Assembly: GCA_026196875.1 (NCBI GenBank)
Contig: JAPHTP010000112.1
Location: 1 to 64,000, forward strand
Source: Kangiellaceae bacterium
GTDB lineage: Bacteria; Pseudomonadota; Gammaproteobacteria; Enterobacterales; Kangiellaceae
Direction of reading: 5' to 3'
DNA: 64,000 nucleotides
The position numbers were made by a program, and so were the translations under genes. Numbering within the stretch: position 1 is the stretch's first letter; each line of letters begins with the position of its first letter. This document shows positions 24,663 to 34,564 of this stretch, one piece after another. The notes under the pieces are model-generated. The model did not search any database, was not told where the DNA came from, and worked only from the letters and a program-made list of their open reading frames with translations.

Positions 24663-26129
24663 ATGAGATTAAGCGGCCTTTGGATATGGCTTTTCTATTG
24701 TTTTACTTCGTTTTGTGCTGCTGGTGAAATAGAACTTACGCCGGCCGAAACGCAATGGATTGAAGACAATCCTGTTATTCGAGTCGCTCGAGATCCTGAT
24801 TATGCCCCTTTTGAATTCAAAAATGCTCAAGGTGAGGTCGATGGCTTTGCAAAAGATATATTGGCATTTTGTGCTCAACAAGTGGGCCTTAAAATACAGG
24901 ACATTCAACCAAACTCTTGGTCAGATGCACTAGCGCTAGTTAAGCAAAGGCAAGCTGATTTAGTAACCGTCGCCACCATTACGCCTGAACGGCAAGATTA
25001 TCTTCGTTTTACCGAATCATATATTTCATTACCTGTAGTGATCATTACGCGTACCGATATTAAGGAAAATGTTAGTTTGCATTCTCTAAGAGGGCAGTCT
25101 TTGGCGACCGTACCCGGGTTTGCAATCAATAATTATCTAGAGCAATACGCAAAAAACGTCGATATAAAGTTAGTGAACTCGGTTGAGGAAGGGTTGCAAC
25201 AAGTTTCGCTTGGTCAGATAAACGCGATGGTGCTTAACTTAGGTACCGCGAGTTATAAAATGCAAGAATTAAAGTTAATCAACCTCAGAGTTGCCGGTAT
25301 TACCGATTATACCTATCACTTGTCTTTCGCGGTGCGTTCCGATTATCCGGTGCTGCGTTCAATTTTAAATAAGGCATTATTGTCAATCCCCGAAATGGAA
25401 AGACAGAAAATCATCAATCAGCGTCTAACGCTAGAGTCTTATATCTGGAAGCCCGGGAAGCTAGAGGTCACCGTTTTTATAGCCGTACTGATAAGCATTG
25501 CATTTGTCGTCATGCTCTATTGGAATCGAGCTCTTAAACAACAAGTGAAGGTAAGAACTTCTGAAATTGAAAGCAAATCGCTTAGCCTGGAGGAACAAAT
25601 TGAAGAGAGAAAAATTCTCGAACAAAAACTAACAGAGCTAGCTTTACATGACCCATTGACAGGATTGGCTAACAGACGAAAACTTTTAGACAGGGTTCGC
25701 TTGGAATGGTCGCGTTCGTTACGATCTAAATCACCGATTTCGTTGCTGCTGCTAGATTTAGATGAATTCAAAAATATCAATGACAACTACGGTCATGATG
25801 TGGGGGATGCCGTTTTAAAAACAGTGGCGGAGATCTTGACTGAAACCTTACGTGACGCAGACATGATTGCTCGGTGGGGAGGCGAGGAGTTCGTCATACT
25901 TTTACCGGAAACAGAGCTCTCCCAAGCTGGCAGTGTAGCGGAACGGGTTAGGAGAAAAGTCGAAAATTCTAAACTAGCAGTAGGAGACGTGCGCATTAAG
26001 TTTACCGTGAGCATTGGTTTTTCTACTAACCGAGGCGGCGATAAGAGTTTTGACACTTTGCTTAAGTTAGCCGAGCAGTTTTTGTCTCAGGCAAAACAAA
26101 GTGGACGCAATAAAGTTTGCGGTAATTAA
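24663..26129 (+). CDS. Diguanylate cyclase with solute-binding sensor
   Basis: 488 residues. A signal peptide, then a periplasmic binding-protein type 3 sensor (about 30-255: PVIRVARDPDYAPFEF, DGFAKDILAF), one membrane helix (about 265-285), a coiled segment (SLEEQIEERKILEQKL) and a GGDEF domain. GGEEF sits at 406-410, with DPLTGLANRR ahead, so it should make c-di-GMP. An inhibitory site RxxD (Arg 397, Asp 400) is 5 residues before GGEEF, so product inhibition is expected. The sensor fold usually binds amino acids or similar ligands. The gene is convergent with the DUF3750 gene. Confidence 0.93.
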   Translation: MRLSGLWIWLFYCFTSFCAAGEIELTPAETQWIEDNPVIRVARDPDYAPFEFKNAQGEVDGFAKDILAFCAQQVGLKIQDIQPNSWSDALALVKQRQADLVTVATITPERQDYLRFTESYISLPVVIITRTDIKENVSLHSLRGQSLATVPGFAINNYLEQYAKNVDIKLVNSVEEGLQQVSLGQINAMVLNLGTASYKMQELKLINLRVAGITDYTYHLSFAVRSDYPVLRSILNKALLSIPEMERQKIINQRLTLESYIWKPGKLEVTVFIAVLISIAFVVMLYWNRALKQQVKVRTSEIESKSLSLEEQIEERKILEQKLTELALHDPLTGLANRRKLLDRVRLEWSRSLRSKSPISLLLLDLDEFKNINDNYGHDVGDAVLKTVAEILTETLRDADMIARWGGEEFVILLPETELSQAGSVAERVRRKVENSKLAVGDVRIKFTVSIGFSTNRGGDKSFDTLLKLAEQFLSQAKQSGRNKVCGN

Positions 26130-26186
26130 AAAGTTTTAGCTAACTGCCCGCCTTATCTGGAGACGCATCTGAAGAGCTGTATAAAC

Positions 26187-26993
26187 TTACTTTTTACTCG
26201 CTATAGCTGTGTTAGCGTCTTTATCCGATTGTAATACTTCGTCAGCATTAGATGTTTGGTCAACTTGTGAAGCACCGATCCTTCCAATGCCGGGAAGTTC
26301 AATCGCGAGATCCAATAAGTCGAACTCAAAGTTCAATCCAAGAAAGTTAATTTCTAATCCTTCCTCTGTGCCGACAGACATACCAAGCAATCCCCACAAT
26401 GACGCCTGTATGCCTGTTCCACTCGCTGACATGCCGACTACATCGTCAATTTCTCGATAGTCTTTGCCAATTGCGGTGGAGGGTAAGTCGAGTCCTAATT
26501 CCGGAACTTGTCTGCCAATATAAGCGGTAAAAGTATTGCTGTTTGGTCCGGGCCAAGCTTGATAAGTATCTTTAAAAGGATATTTTTCAACAGCCGCCGC
26601 AATTTTAGGGATCATTTGTTCAGCTTCTTTGCCACGTAGATCAAGCAAAAGTTCTGGTTGGTTACCCCACCAATCTCTATCTGGTCTGCTAGTTCTGGTG
26701 TGCAGTGCTGTGCCACTACGTCGTAGCCGCCAACCAATAATTTCATAAGATGTGTATTCTTCTGCATTAGCTGGCTTTACGCTGATCCAGGTGTGAACCG
26801 AAACAATTTTTTTTGCGCCCCATGTTCTGGCTGCGTAAACTTGAATGACTGCATCGGTAAATTTAGGGGCTGAAGGTGCAAAGGTACCCGCGGTGGGTTT
26901 ATTGCTGATCGCACAGCTGACCAGTAAGCAGGAGCATACAGATAAGATTAAATAGTATTTGATAAATCGAAATAAATTCTTAAGTATTTGCAC
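26187..26993 (-). CDS. DUF3750 lipoprotein
   Basis: 268 residues from a GTG start with a lipobox (LLVSCAIS). The conserved region matches DUF3750: IQVYAARTWGAKKIVSVHTWI, YEIIGWRLRR, DWWGNQPELLLDLRG, YQAWPGPNSNTF and a central TAIGKDYREI. The C-terminus is hydrophobic with FELNFEFDLLDLAIELPGI-like stretches. Function unknown; predicted in the outer or inner membrane face of the periplasm. No convincing ribosome site; the start could be downstream. Confidence 0.85.
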   Translation of the reverse strand: MQILKNLFRFIKYYLILSVCSCLLVSCAISNKPTAGTFAPSAPKFTDAVIQVYAARTWGAKKIVSVHTWISVKPANAEEYTSYEIIGWRLRRSGTALHTRTSRPDRDWWGNQPELLLDLRGKEAEQMIPKIAAAVEKYPFKDTYQAWPGPNSNTFTAYIGRQVPELGLDLPSTAIGKDYREIDDVVGMSASGTGIQASLWGLLGMSVGTEEGLEINFLGLNFEFDLLDLAIELPGIGRIGASQVDQTSNADEVLQSDKDANTAIASKK

Positions 26994-27131
26994 GACTAAA
27001 ATAGTTAGAAGGTTCTTTCAGCAAATTTTAGTTTAATTGAGAAGCATAGCTTCAATGAAAAGCTAATCGACAACACGAGTCATTAATCAGACTAATCTAT
27101 CAATAATCCCCAGTTAAAACCAAATCCAGCC

Positions 27132-28499
27132 CTAGTTTGTTTGGGAATTCGTCTTGAGAGTTTTCTTAGTTACCTGTTTTCCAATGTAAAATGCAACACA
27201 TGACCAAAGTGCGCAGATTGCCGAACCAACAATGGCGACGCCTGTGATCCCCAACCCTACTACCGTAGTTAGGAAAGTGAATCCCCATGCCCAGAATACA
27301 TCGCCGCCTCGATACACGACAATGTCAATAACTTGCTTGGCTTTAAAGCGCGTTTCTTGGTCGACATAAGTAAAAAGCATTTCTCTTGCAGGACGGGTGA
27401 TCGCATAGCTCCCGCCACGTCGAAATATTTGCAGAAATACCACAACCGCTAGAAAGGGCGTTACAGCGATCCACAGCATGCCTAGCATTACTATAAGCGG
27501 TATTAATGCTAAGGTAAAACCGATCCCAAATCGTGTGGCCAAGCGCGAGGTAACAAAAAAGCCGGCAATAATGGTCAATAAATTAGTTGCCAAATCAATT
27601 ACAGCCCATATTTCCGTGCGTTGTTCGCGAGCCATATCGGCCATTAAATTTTTTAACTCGAAGTAGACAAAAGAACTGATACCGGTATAAAGAAAAAGGA
27701 ATAGCCCTATTCCTAACAAAAAAGGATTGCTAAAAAACAATTTAAAGCCGGCTAAACTACTACCACCAATAGACTTATTGCTCCCTCTGGATATCGATTC
27801 TTGAGCCGAGCTAGAGCTTTTTGAATGAGAGTCTGGAGTACTGTTTTGCTCCGAACTACCAATTTGTATTGAGTTTAAATGGGTAATTAACGGAAAAGTG
27901 AGTAGGAGTACGCCACAAGCGATGAGCATTAAGTTGTAAGTTCCTAGTTCGGAAAATAGCAACGCAATAGATGGTCCAATTATAGCTCCTATGCTCGCCC
28001 CTGAAGTGATGATTCCAAACAGCCTTTTAGATTGCTCTTGCGAAAATTTCTCTGCCATAAAGCTCCAGAAAACGGAAATCTGGAATAGACTGTAAACACT
28101 TACCCACACATAAAATGATTTGTCGATTATAGTTTTGTCTTGGATGAAGTTGTTGGCGAGATAGAAAACGAAAAAAGTTGATGCGAAAAAAATGTAGACG
28201 GCTGGAACTAGTTTTTTGAGAGATAATTTTGAAGCGGCTAAACCGTAAAAGGAAACAACAAGGAAGCTAAACCCGAAATTGATTGTCCATAAAAGGCTAA
28301 GTTCTGCATCACTCCAGTCACTCGATAAAGCATCTCTAACAGGACGTAGCAAGTAATAGGCGGCCATTAGCGTCATTCCCAGAAAAAAAGATGCAAAGGT
28401 CGCATTTATTTCGTGGGGCTCGACTGTCGAAATCGACTTAAAGAGTTTTTTTAGTTGGCTTACTTGTGGGCTGTTATTTTGATTTTGCTGAATTTCCAC
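27132..28499 (-). CDS. NTP/NDP exchange-type MFS transporter
   Basis: 455 residues with about 12 membrane segments. The opening FFLGMTLMAAYYLLRPVRDAL is typical of the ATP/ADP-carrier-like branch of the major facilitators, as is WSFMAEKFSQEQSKRLFGIITSGASIGAIIGP. A long hydrophilic linker rich in Ser and Gln (about 210-245) splits the two halves of six helices. Known relatives of this branch import nucleotides in intracellular bacteria; free-living relatives have unknown substrates. The start is a GTG (28499) without a clear ribosome site. Confidence 0.8.
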   Translation of the reverse strand: MEIQQNQNNSPQVSQLKKLFKSISTVEPHEINATFASFFLGMTLMAAYYLLRPVRDALSSDWSDAELSLLWTINFGFSFLVVSFYGLAASKLSLKKLVPAVYIFFASTFFVFYLANNFIQDKTIIDKSFYVWVSVYSLFQISVFWSFMAEKFSQEQSKRLFGIITSGASIGAIIGPSIALLFSELGTYNLMLIACGVLLLTFPLITHLNSIQIGSSEQNSTPDSHSKSSSSAQESISRGSNKSIGGSSLAGFKLFFSNPFLLGIGLFLFLYTGISSFVYFELKNLMADMAREQRTEIWAVIDLATNLLTIIAGFFVTSRLATRFGIGFTLALIPLIVMLGMLWIAVTPFLAVVVFLQIFRRGGSYAITRPAREMLFTYVDQETRFKAKQVIDIVVYRGGDVFWAWGFTFLTTVVGLGITGVAIVGSAICALWSCVAFYIGKQVTKKTLKTNSQTN

Positions 28500-28669
28500 T
28501 GAAAATGCCGATCATGATTTGATTGATTTCTTCAGACTATCAACAGACTATAAAGTGAACAAGTGGAGGGATGTAAATATTTGCTTCAATTGGCTTTTAG
28601 GGGAGCCAGATTTGCCCCTACAACTAGCTAGGCTATTTGCAGGGGTCTATGATCTGCTTTGAATGAGTA

Positions 28670-29992
28670 TTAATCGGCGGCAATAACGGTAGATGCAACT
28701 TCACCAAAACCAATACGCTTGGCGCCATCTTTAGCACACCAACCGCGCATGATGACGGTATCACCATCTTCTAAAAACTTCCGTGTTTCATCGTTATCAA
28801 GTTTGATTTCCTCTTTACCGCCACGGGTTAGTTCAAGTAATGAACCCGCTTCCTCATGCTCAGGGCCTGACTGAGTGCCACTACCTAGCATATCTCCCGG
28901 TTGTAAATTACAGCCGTTTACTGAGTGATGGGCAACCATTTGCGCTACGGTCCAGTATGAGTGTTTGAAATTGGAAAGCGATAAATGACTTGCCGGCTCG
29001 TTCGCTTCTTTCATTTTAGGCGTTTCCAACTGGACTTCTAGTTCAATATCGAACCCTCCTGATGCGCGGTTTTGCTCAGACTCTAGATAATCAAGAGGTT
29101 GCGGTTCATTTGAGTCACGTGTCCAGCTAGAGCGGAAAGGTGCTAAAGCTTCAGTGGTTACAATCCAGGGCGAAACTGTGGACGCAAAGTTCTTAGCTAA
29201 GAATGGACCAAGTGGTTGGTATTCCCAGCCTTGGATGTCTCTTGCAGACCAGTCGTTAAACAGGCAAATACCAAATACATGATCTTCGGCTTCTTCAATG
29301 CTAATTGAATCTCCTAAATCGTTGCCTGGGCCAATGTAAATACCCACTTCCATTTCATAATCTAAGCGTTTACATGGAGCAAAGCTTGGTTCTGTGGCAT
29401 CAGGGGCTTTAATTTGGCCCTTTGGACGTTTGAAAGTCTGCCCGGAGACATCGATTGAAGATGAACGACCATGATAGCCGATGGGCACCCACTTATAGTT
29501 AGGTAGTAAGGGGTTATCCGGGCGGAAAAGTTTACCTACCGCAGTCGCATGGTAAATTGAAGTATAGAAATCGGTATAGTCCCCAATACGGCAAGGCAAT
29601 TTGTACTCGACATCATCCATACAGATAAGGCATGGTTTTAATTTATCCTCAGTGTCTGAGCCGGATCTAAGCGCACGAGATAAAGCTAAGCGCAAGGCGC
29701 CCCAAGCTTCTTTACCCATGCCCATAAAACCATTGAGTTCCGGATTATCGCAGGCAGAAACTGCGGCTTGAGCGATACCTTCGAATGCGCCGCAACCCTT
29801 TGCAGCGGCAAGATCTAGCACCATTTCACCAATTGCCACACCTGCGCGATAATCTTCGCTGGTACCTGCACGGCGGAATACCGCAAACGGTAAGTTCTGT
29901 ATGGGAAAGTCGCAGTTTTCTTCATTAGCAGACTCTACCCAGCTAGTTAAACTTGGGTCATGGGTTTCGTTTAAAGTCGTTGCATAAGACAT
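28670..29992 (-). CDS. fahA: Fumarylacetoacetase
   Basis: 440 residues, the full length of the enzyme. It hydrolyses 4-fumarylacetoacetate to fumarate and acetoacetate, the last step of tyrosine and phenylalanine breakdown through homogentisate. The site residues are recognisable: DFYTSIYHATAVG with the catalytic Asp/His, DYEMEVGIYIG with the two acidic metal ligands and LFNDWSARDIQGWEYQ with the Asp. The C-terminus has GTQSGPEHEEAGSLLEL. AGGAG lies 13 bases before the ATG. No homogentisate dioxygenase or maleylacetoacetate isomerase is in the window, so the pathway is split or elsewhere. Confidence 0.97.
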   Translation of the reverse strand: MSYATTLNETHDPSLTSWVESANEENCDFPIQNLPFAVFRRAGTSEDYRAGVAIGEMVLDLAAAKGCGAFEGIAQAAVSACDNPELNGFMGMGKEAWGALRLALSRALRSGSDTEDKLKPCLICMDDVEYKLPCRIGDYTDFYTSIYHATAVGKLFRPDNPLLPNYKWVPIGYHGRSSSIDVSGQTFKRPKGQIKAPDATEPSFAPCKRLDYEMEVGIYIGPGNDLGDSISIEEAEDHVFGICLFNDWSARDIQGWEYQPLGPFLAKNFASTVSPWIVTTEALAPFRSSWTRDSNEPQPLDYLESEQNRASGGFDIELEVQLETPKMKEANEPASHLSLSNFKHSYWTVAQMVAHHSVNGCNLQPGDMLGSGTQSGPEHEEAGSLLELTRGGKEEIKLDNDETRKFLEDGDTVIMRGWCAKDGAKRIGFGEVASTVIAAD

Positions 29993-30324
29993 AGTTAGTC
30001 TGTCTCCTGATCTATTGGCCGTTTAAACCATCTTGTTTGATGATGTTTCAGCTGTCTTTATCTAAATTATTGACCGAATGCGGCCTATTATAGCAGCGGT
30101 TTTTAGAATGGCTATGCTCAATCCCATAGAAACAATAGGGATTTTGAATAGGGATGATTCAATTTTGTTAAATATAAAAAGTAGTCAGTTTATTACAAGG
30201 ACTTGATAATTAATCAAAGTTAACGGACAAATCGATTTGCGATCGATAATATGTTGATTACTCAGCAGTTAAACTCTTTTAGATAGTAACGACTTTTTCG
30301 ATTGCAAATGGGTCCTTAATATTT
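29993..30324. other. Divergent intergenic region
   Basis: This 332-bp stretch separates fahA and the serine hydrolase gene. It holds the candidate fahA promoter at 30087-30095. An interrupted dyad, TTGAT-N5-ATCAA (30203-30217), may be an operator. No gene seen. Confidence 0.45.
30087..30095 (-). promoter_or_regulatory. Extended -10 element for fahA
   Basis: On the minus strand this reads TGCTATAAT, an extended -10 (TGN plus TATAAT), about 95 bases upstream of the fahA start. The -35 region is not well defined, as is usual with extended -10 promoters. Confidence 0.5.
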
Positions 30325-31467
30325 ATGGGAAATGATAAAGAAACTTATATGCTAACAACAATCAAAGCACAGGCGCTCATTTTAATTTTCTTGGTATCGA
30401 CATTGTCGTTAGCCGAGTCGCCACCGATTAGAGATAGCTTTGAGCGAATCAGCCCGAAGCAAGCGGGATATTCGGAGACAGCGCTGGGTGAACTGAGGGA
30501 CTATCTGAAAAAATCAGGGTCTAGTTCATTGCTGTTACTTCATGATGGCAAGGTCTTTTTCGAGTGGGGAGATATTTACAAAAGGCATCTTATTCATTCG
30601 GTTCGAAAATCTCTGATGAATAGTTTGATGGGTACTTTGTACGACCAAAGGAAGCTAAATTTAAAGGCCACACTAAAGCAGCTCAAGGTCAATGACTCCC
30701 CAGACCCATTAACCGAAGAAGAGTTACAGGCGACCATTGAAATGGTCTTAAAATCTCGCTCGGGAATTTATCATGCGGCAACTGCCGAATCGGAGGACAT
30801 GAAGTTAAAAAAGCCTAAGCGAGGTCTGCATAGTCCAGGAGAAACTTACTACTACAACAATTGGGATTTTAATCTGGCAGGTATGTTATTCGAAAAGTTA
30901 AGTGGTGAAAAAGTTTTCGATGCTTTTTACGAGCGAATTGCACAACCACTAGGGATGAAGCAATTTAAAAATCAACAATCACATATCGATCTTCCCTATG
31001 AAGGACCAGTTCCTCTGGTTGATGGAATTTATCAATTTGAATTGCAAATAACTCAATATCCCGCGTACCATTTTCGTATGTCTGCTCATGACTTAGCGCT
31101 GTACGGGCAATTATTTCTTAATCAGGGTGAATGGAACGGAAAACAAATACTTTCCAAAGAGTGGATAGAATTATCGACCAAACCGTATTCGGTTACCAAC
31201 CAACGTTATGGGTTGGCTTATGGGATGTTATGGAACGTTTTACTTAATGATATCGACGACAGTGGTCGCTATTCCTTTTATCATACCGGTGTTGGTGTTC
31301 ATATGCTGGGAGTCTATCCGAAGCATAAATTGGTCATGGTACATAGAGTTGATACTGAAAATGAAAGTGTCAGATTTAAAGTGGATAATCTATATTCCAT
31401 AATTCGTATGATGCACCAAGCTAGATCAAAAAAGACAAAGGAAAATGATTCAAAACTTGCAAAATAA
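30325..31467 (+). CDS. Class C beta-lactamase-fold serine hydrolase
   Basis: 380 residues. Signal peptide near the N-terminus (LILIFLVSTLSLAESPP). The active site is recognisable: SVRK (Ser 92, Lys 95), the Tyr-x-Asn element in YYYNNWD (177-179), and HTG in FYHTGVGVHML in place of the KTG. These are secreted penicillin-binding or esterase-like enzymes; a true beta-lactamase role is not implied. ATG 30325 and ATG 30349 are both possible starts with weak ribosome sites. The next gene begins inside the end of this one (23-bp overlap). Confidence 0.9.
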   Translation: MGNDKETYMLTTIKAQALILIFLVSTLSLAESPPIRDSFERISPKQAGYSETALGELRDYLKKSGSSSLLLLHDGKVFFEWGDIYKRHLIHSVRKSLMNSLMGTLYDQRKLNLKATLKQLKVNDSPDPLTEEELQATIEMVLKSRSGIYHAATAESEDMKLKKPKRGLHSPGETYYYNNWDFNLAGMLFEKLSGEKVFDAFYERIAQPLGMKQFKNQQSHIDLPYEGPVPLVDGIYQFELQITQYPAYHFRMSAHDLALYGQLFLNQGEWNGKQILSKEWIELSTKPYSVTNQRYGLAYGMLWNVLLNDIDDSGRYSFYHTGVGVHMLGVYPKHKLVMVHRVDTENESVRFKVDNLYSIIRMMHQARSKKTKENDSKLAK

Positions 31468-31969
31468 AAGTCGAATAAAATTTCTAACTTTGATCCGCCA
31501 TGCAAAGTCAAGCTGGGATTACCCTGATCTGATAGATAAAGAGAGACCGCTTTCAAGGCGCGGCAGAAAAAGTGTTGAATTGATGTCAGAGCATAATGCT
31601 AAACTACTAAATCAGATTGAAATGTTTTATTGTTCAACTGCTGAGCGCGCGGTTCAGACAATGGATCTGTATTCAAGGCATACTAAAATTCCGTTAAATA
31701 AAATAAGCTACAACGACACATTGTATATTTTCGATAAGGGCGTGTTGGTGAGCTTTTTGAAAAAGCAGAATGAAAACTTACATTCGACTGCTTTAATTGG
31801 ACATAATCCTGCGTTTACAGACCTTGTTAATTATTTTGTGGAAGATCAAATTGACAATGTTCCAACGTGCGCGATAGTGAGAATTAAATTTGAGTGCCAA
31901 TCCTGGAAAGATATTGCTAATTGTGAATCAAAGTTAATTTATTTCGACTGCCCCAAAAATCATAAATAA
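31445..31969 (+). CDS. Histidine phosphatase, SixA-like
   Basis: 174 residues. The catalytic motif is FLTLIRHAKSSWD (R-H-x), with RPLSRRGRKS, CSTAERAVQT for the second Arg region and ALIGHNPAFTDLV for the second His. This is the SixA-type branch of the phosphohistidine phosphatases. It begins within the hydrolase gene with AAAGGAAA before the ATG. SixA removes phosphate from His phosphotransfer proteins in E. coli; the substrate here is unknown. Confidence 0.9.
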   Translation: MIQNLQNKSRIKFLTLIRHAKSSWDYPDLIDKERPLSRRGRKSVELMSEHNAKLLNQIEMFYCSTAERAVQTMDLYSRHTKIPLNKISYNDTLYIFDKGVLVSFLKKQNENLHSTALIGHNPAFTDLVNYFVEDQIDNVPTCAIVRIKFECQSWKDIANCESKLIYFDCPKNHK

Positions 31970-31978
31970 GGTGAGAGT

Positions 31979-32446
31979 ATGTTTAATAGTAAAGGTCTGA
32001 TAGCACTAGTATTGTTGTGTGTGAGTAATAGCGTAATTGCAATAGAACATCCCGCTTTTATGCCGGTCAAAAAGTTGTTTGCCGCTATGTCAGCATTTGA
32101 TGGTAAGGCCATGAAGGCTACATCGACTAAAGATTTTCAATTGCTTGAACATGGCGAAGATTGGACAATGCAAATGCTAATTGACGCAGTACAACCGAAA
32201 GGCAAACCTTACGAGCGCCGAAATTTTTTTCAACAAATTAAAGCGGTAGAAAATGGTAACTCTGTATGGATCAGCTATTGGAACAAGGCTGAATTTAATG
32301 ATGAAAAAGGGCGTGGAACAGTAGTATGGTTAGAAAGCGCAGTAATGGTAAAAGAAAAGGATGGGTGGAAAGTTCAAATGCTGCATTCTACCCGCTTAGG
32401 CAAAGATAGACACCCGCAAGGTATTAATTGGGTGGAGTATAAATAA
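31979..32446 (+). CDS. Secreted SnoaL/DUF4440-like protein
   Basis: 155 residues with a signal peptide cut near VIA-IEH. The rest is an NTF2-like fold: FMPVKKLFAAMSAFDGKAMKATS, FQLLEHGEDW, then VVWLESAVMVKEKDGWKVQMLHSTR. It lies 9 bp after the SixA-like gene, so the three genes from 30325 may be one operon. Function unknown; such secreted proteins could bind a small ligand. Confidence 0.75.
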   Translation: MFNSKGLIALVLLCVSNSVIAIEHPAFMPVKKLFAAMSAFDGKAMKATSTKDFQLLEHGEDWTMQMLIDAVQPKGKPYERRNFFQQIKAVENGNSVWISYWNKAEFNDEKGRGTVVWLESAVMVKEKDGWKVQMLHSTRLGKDRHPQGINWVEYK

Positions 32447-32518
32447 AGAATAAACAATTCGTTATGTTGTAAACAGTATTTTGACTTGGCTAAGTGTAAA
32501 GTGACACAAGGAGGAAAT

Positions 32519-32890
32519 ATGGACTTAAAAGACTTTGTCAAAGAATCTCTGATTCAGATATCAAAAGGGATTACGGAAGCCAATGATGAGTTAAGTGGAA
32601 CCGGGGCAATGATAAATCCACTAAATATTACAATAAATACTGAAAACTCTCAGGCATATGGCCGAACTGGAAAACCTACTCGAAAAGAAGGCTCCAGAGT
32701 CGTGGAAAACGTAGATTTTGACGTGGCAGTTGTTGCCGAAGCTGGCGCAAAAACCAATGCAGGCCTAAAGCTTTCTATTGCATCGATTGGCTTAGGTGCC
32801 GATGGACAATCTAATACTAGAGATAAATCCGAATCGAGAATTCAATTTCGAATTCCTGTGGTCTTTCCTGGCGTTGATAACAAGGCTTGA
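32519..32890 (+). CDS. Small beta-rich protein, trypco2-like
   Basis: ATG 32519 is chosen because AAGGAGG lies 6 bases before it; the frame extends further back to ATG 32486 with no site. 123 residues: a helix (LKDFVKESLIQISKGITEAN), then strands with VDFDVAVVAEAGAKTNAG and a closing IQFRIPVVFP. The layout resembles the small trypsin-co-occurring domains (trypco2) and similar uncharacterised families. No protease lies next to it here; the nearest is about 15 kb away. Assignment is tentative. Confidence 0.55.
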   Translation: MDLKDFVKESLIQISKGITEANDELSGTGAMINPLNITINTENSQAYGRTGKPTRKEGSRVVENVDFDVAVVAEAGAKTNAGLKLSIASIGLGADGQSNTRDKSESRIQFRIPVVFPGVDNKA

Positions 32891-33229
32891 CCTCGTTGAA
32901 ACAAAATCTAATGTCGCGAAGTACTTGAGGCTTTGAATTAGGACAATTTATTGATAAGTCGGCAGGTTAAAGTTTTAATCAGAAAAAGTTTCAGCAATTA
33001 AATCTAAGTCTGCCAAGTTGAATGAAGAAGCCGGTATAGAAATAGTGAGCCTAAATGATTTTTGCTGGTAACTGAGTCTGGTACTTAATTGGAAATATTA
33101 GTAGCAAACTCAAAAAATAGTGCTATAAAAAAATACAAGTCAAATCAGGCGAGTGTCGAAACTCACGCAATTGAAATTTCCAGTCGTTAGTTTTAGTTCT
33201 AACCCATTAAATGAATCTATTCTCTTTTT
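32891..33229. other. Intergenic region, no feature seen
   Basis: A 339-bp gap between convergent genes (plus-strand 32519 gene and minus-strand amidohydrolase). No open frame of substance, terminator hairpin or promoter could be supported. Confidence 0.4.
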
Positions 33230-34564
33230 CTATTCCAAGGCTTTCAGAATTCTATCCAGCTCAGCCCGGTCTAATAATTTACCGCCAATCACAACAGCAT
33301 GAATATCTCTCGTATGTTTAATATTTTCTAAAGGATTATTATTCAATAAAACCAGATCAGCGCGCATTCCTTTGGCTATTTTTCCAACAAGGTGTTTTCC
33401 CTGATAGAATCGATTTACATTGATGGTTCCTGTTTGTAAAGCTTGTAGTGGTGTTAACCCCGCATCTACCATTAAAGACAATTCTTTATGAATTGCATCC
33501 CCGGGGACATTAAATACTTGCGGCGCATCTGAGCCTAGTAAAATTGGCGTTCCTTGTGCCTGAAATTCCTTGAGTAACTTTGCTCGAACTTCTAGAAAGC
33601 GCTTAGCTCTAGCTGGTGTAACCCCGTCATTATTCCAGAAACTTTCACGTGAATTTTTCCAATTATTAACTACATTGCTAGGCATCCATTTATGGGCAGG
33701 ATTTTTCAGCAACTCGGCGGTCGGCTTATCCGTGGCGAAATTGAACATCAAGGTTTCTGTGGGTACGAGCGCGTAGTTATGAGTAGACAGCTCTTTTACT
33801 AGTTTTCCGATTGCTTCGTCTTTAACATGCTCCGCTAGAGCAAATCCAAAAAAGCCGCGGTTGGTTAACTCTCCACCACTCCTAACCGCCAGTTCTTCGA
33901 TAAAGCCATCTAAGTGATCGATAGTGGCTTGGCCTGCTCTGACTGTTTCTATAATGCCGACTTCGGCGGAAATATGGCCGGCCCAAGAACTGTTGAGCTC
34001 TTTGGCGGTTTCAACGACTGCCTTGTATGATTCTTTTGATAATCCCGGGTGAATCTTGTGAAAATCATAGCCAGCCTTAACTTGCGCAGTAATTTTTTTA
34101 ATCGCTTCCTTTGGCGTTTTAACACTATTGCCATTTACCGAGGGGCCTGAAGTGACTAAATAGGGGCCGAGTTTTTTACCTGTATTAAGATGCTCTCGTA
34201 ATTTTAGATGCTCTGGTTGTCCAAGCATTCCTCTGATATTAGTAACACCGTGAGCGATAAATAAATTGAGAATGCGATCAGTGTATTTAGGGGTTCCAGT
34301 GATGTGGGCGTGCATTTCACTTAAACCAGGGATCACCCAGCGTCCATTACCGGATATTCTTATCGCGCTTGGTTGAACTTTACTCGGATTGATGCTTTCA
34401 ATTAGCCCATTTTTAAAGAGTATTCTCGCTTTTTTATGAACCGTTCCCGTTTGCATATCTATTAGTGATACATCTTCTAATAGCCAAACATCATTTGCCG
34501 GGTCCGATTGTACTTGAAAGGAAAATGACAAGAAAAATATTATAAGAGTTTTAAGCTTCTTCAT
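33230..34564 (-). CDS. Secreted amidohydrolase family protein
   Basis: 444 residues with a signal peptide (LKTLIIFFLSFSFQVQS). The metal-site residues are present: EMHAHITG, Lys of YDFHKIHPG, His of WAGHISA, TIDHLDG, and Asp of ILLGSDAPQ. The C-terminal strand set has GMRADLVLLNNNP. This is the prolidase/imidazolonepropionase-like branch; such periplasmic members are peptide or amide hydrolases. AGGACA lies before the ATG. Upstream on the same strand, 143 bp away, is the DUF2959 gene. Specific substrate cannot be told. Confidence 0.88.
   Translation of the reverse strand: MKKLKTLIIFFLSFSFQVQSDPANDVWLLEDVSLIDMQTGTVHKKARILFKNGLIESINPSKVQPSAIRISGNGRWVIPGLSEMHAHITGTPKYTDRILNLFIAHGVTNIRGMLGQPEHLKLREHLNTGKKLGPYLVTSGPSVNGNSVKTPKEAIKKITAQVKAGYDFHKIHPGLSKESYKAVVETAKELNSSWAGHISAEVGIIETVRAGQATIDHLDGFIEELAVRSGGELTNRGFFGFALAEHVKDEAIGKLVKELSTHNYALVPTETLMFNFATDKPTAELLKNPAHKWMPSNVVNNWKNSRESFWNNDGVTPARAKRFLEVRAKLLKEFQAQGTPILLGSDAPQVFNVPGDAIHKELSLMVDAGLTPLQALQTGTINVNRFYQGKHLVGKIAKGMRADLVLLNNNPLENIKHTRDIHAVVIGGKLLDRAELDRILKALE

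Noticed and set aside
28604-28645. TAGGGG/CCCCTA inverted repeat after fahA as a terminator
   Set aside because: Short 6-bp stem, long loop and no T-run on the minus strand.
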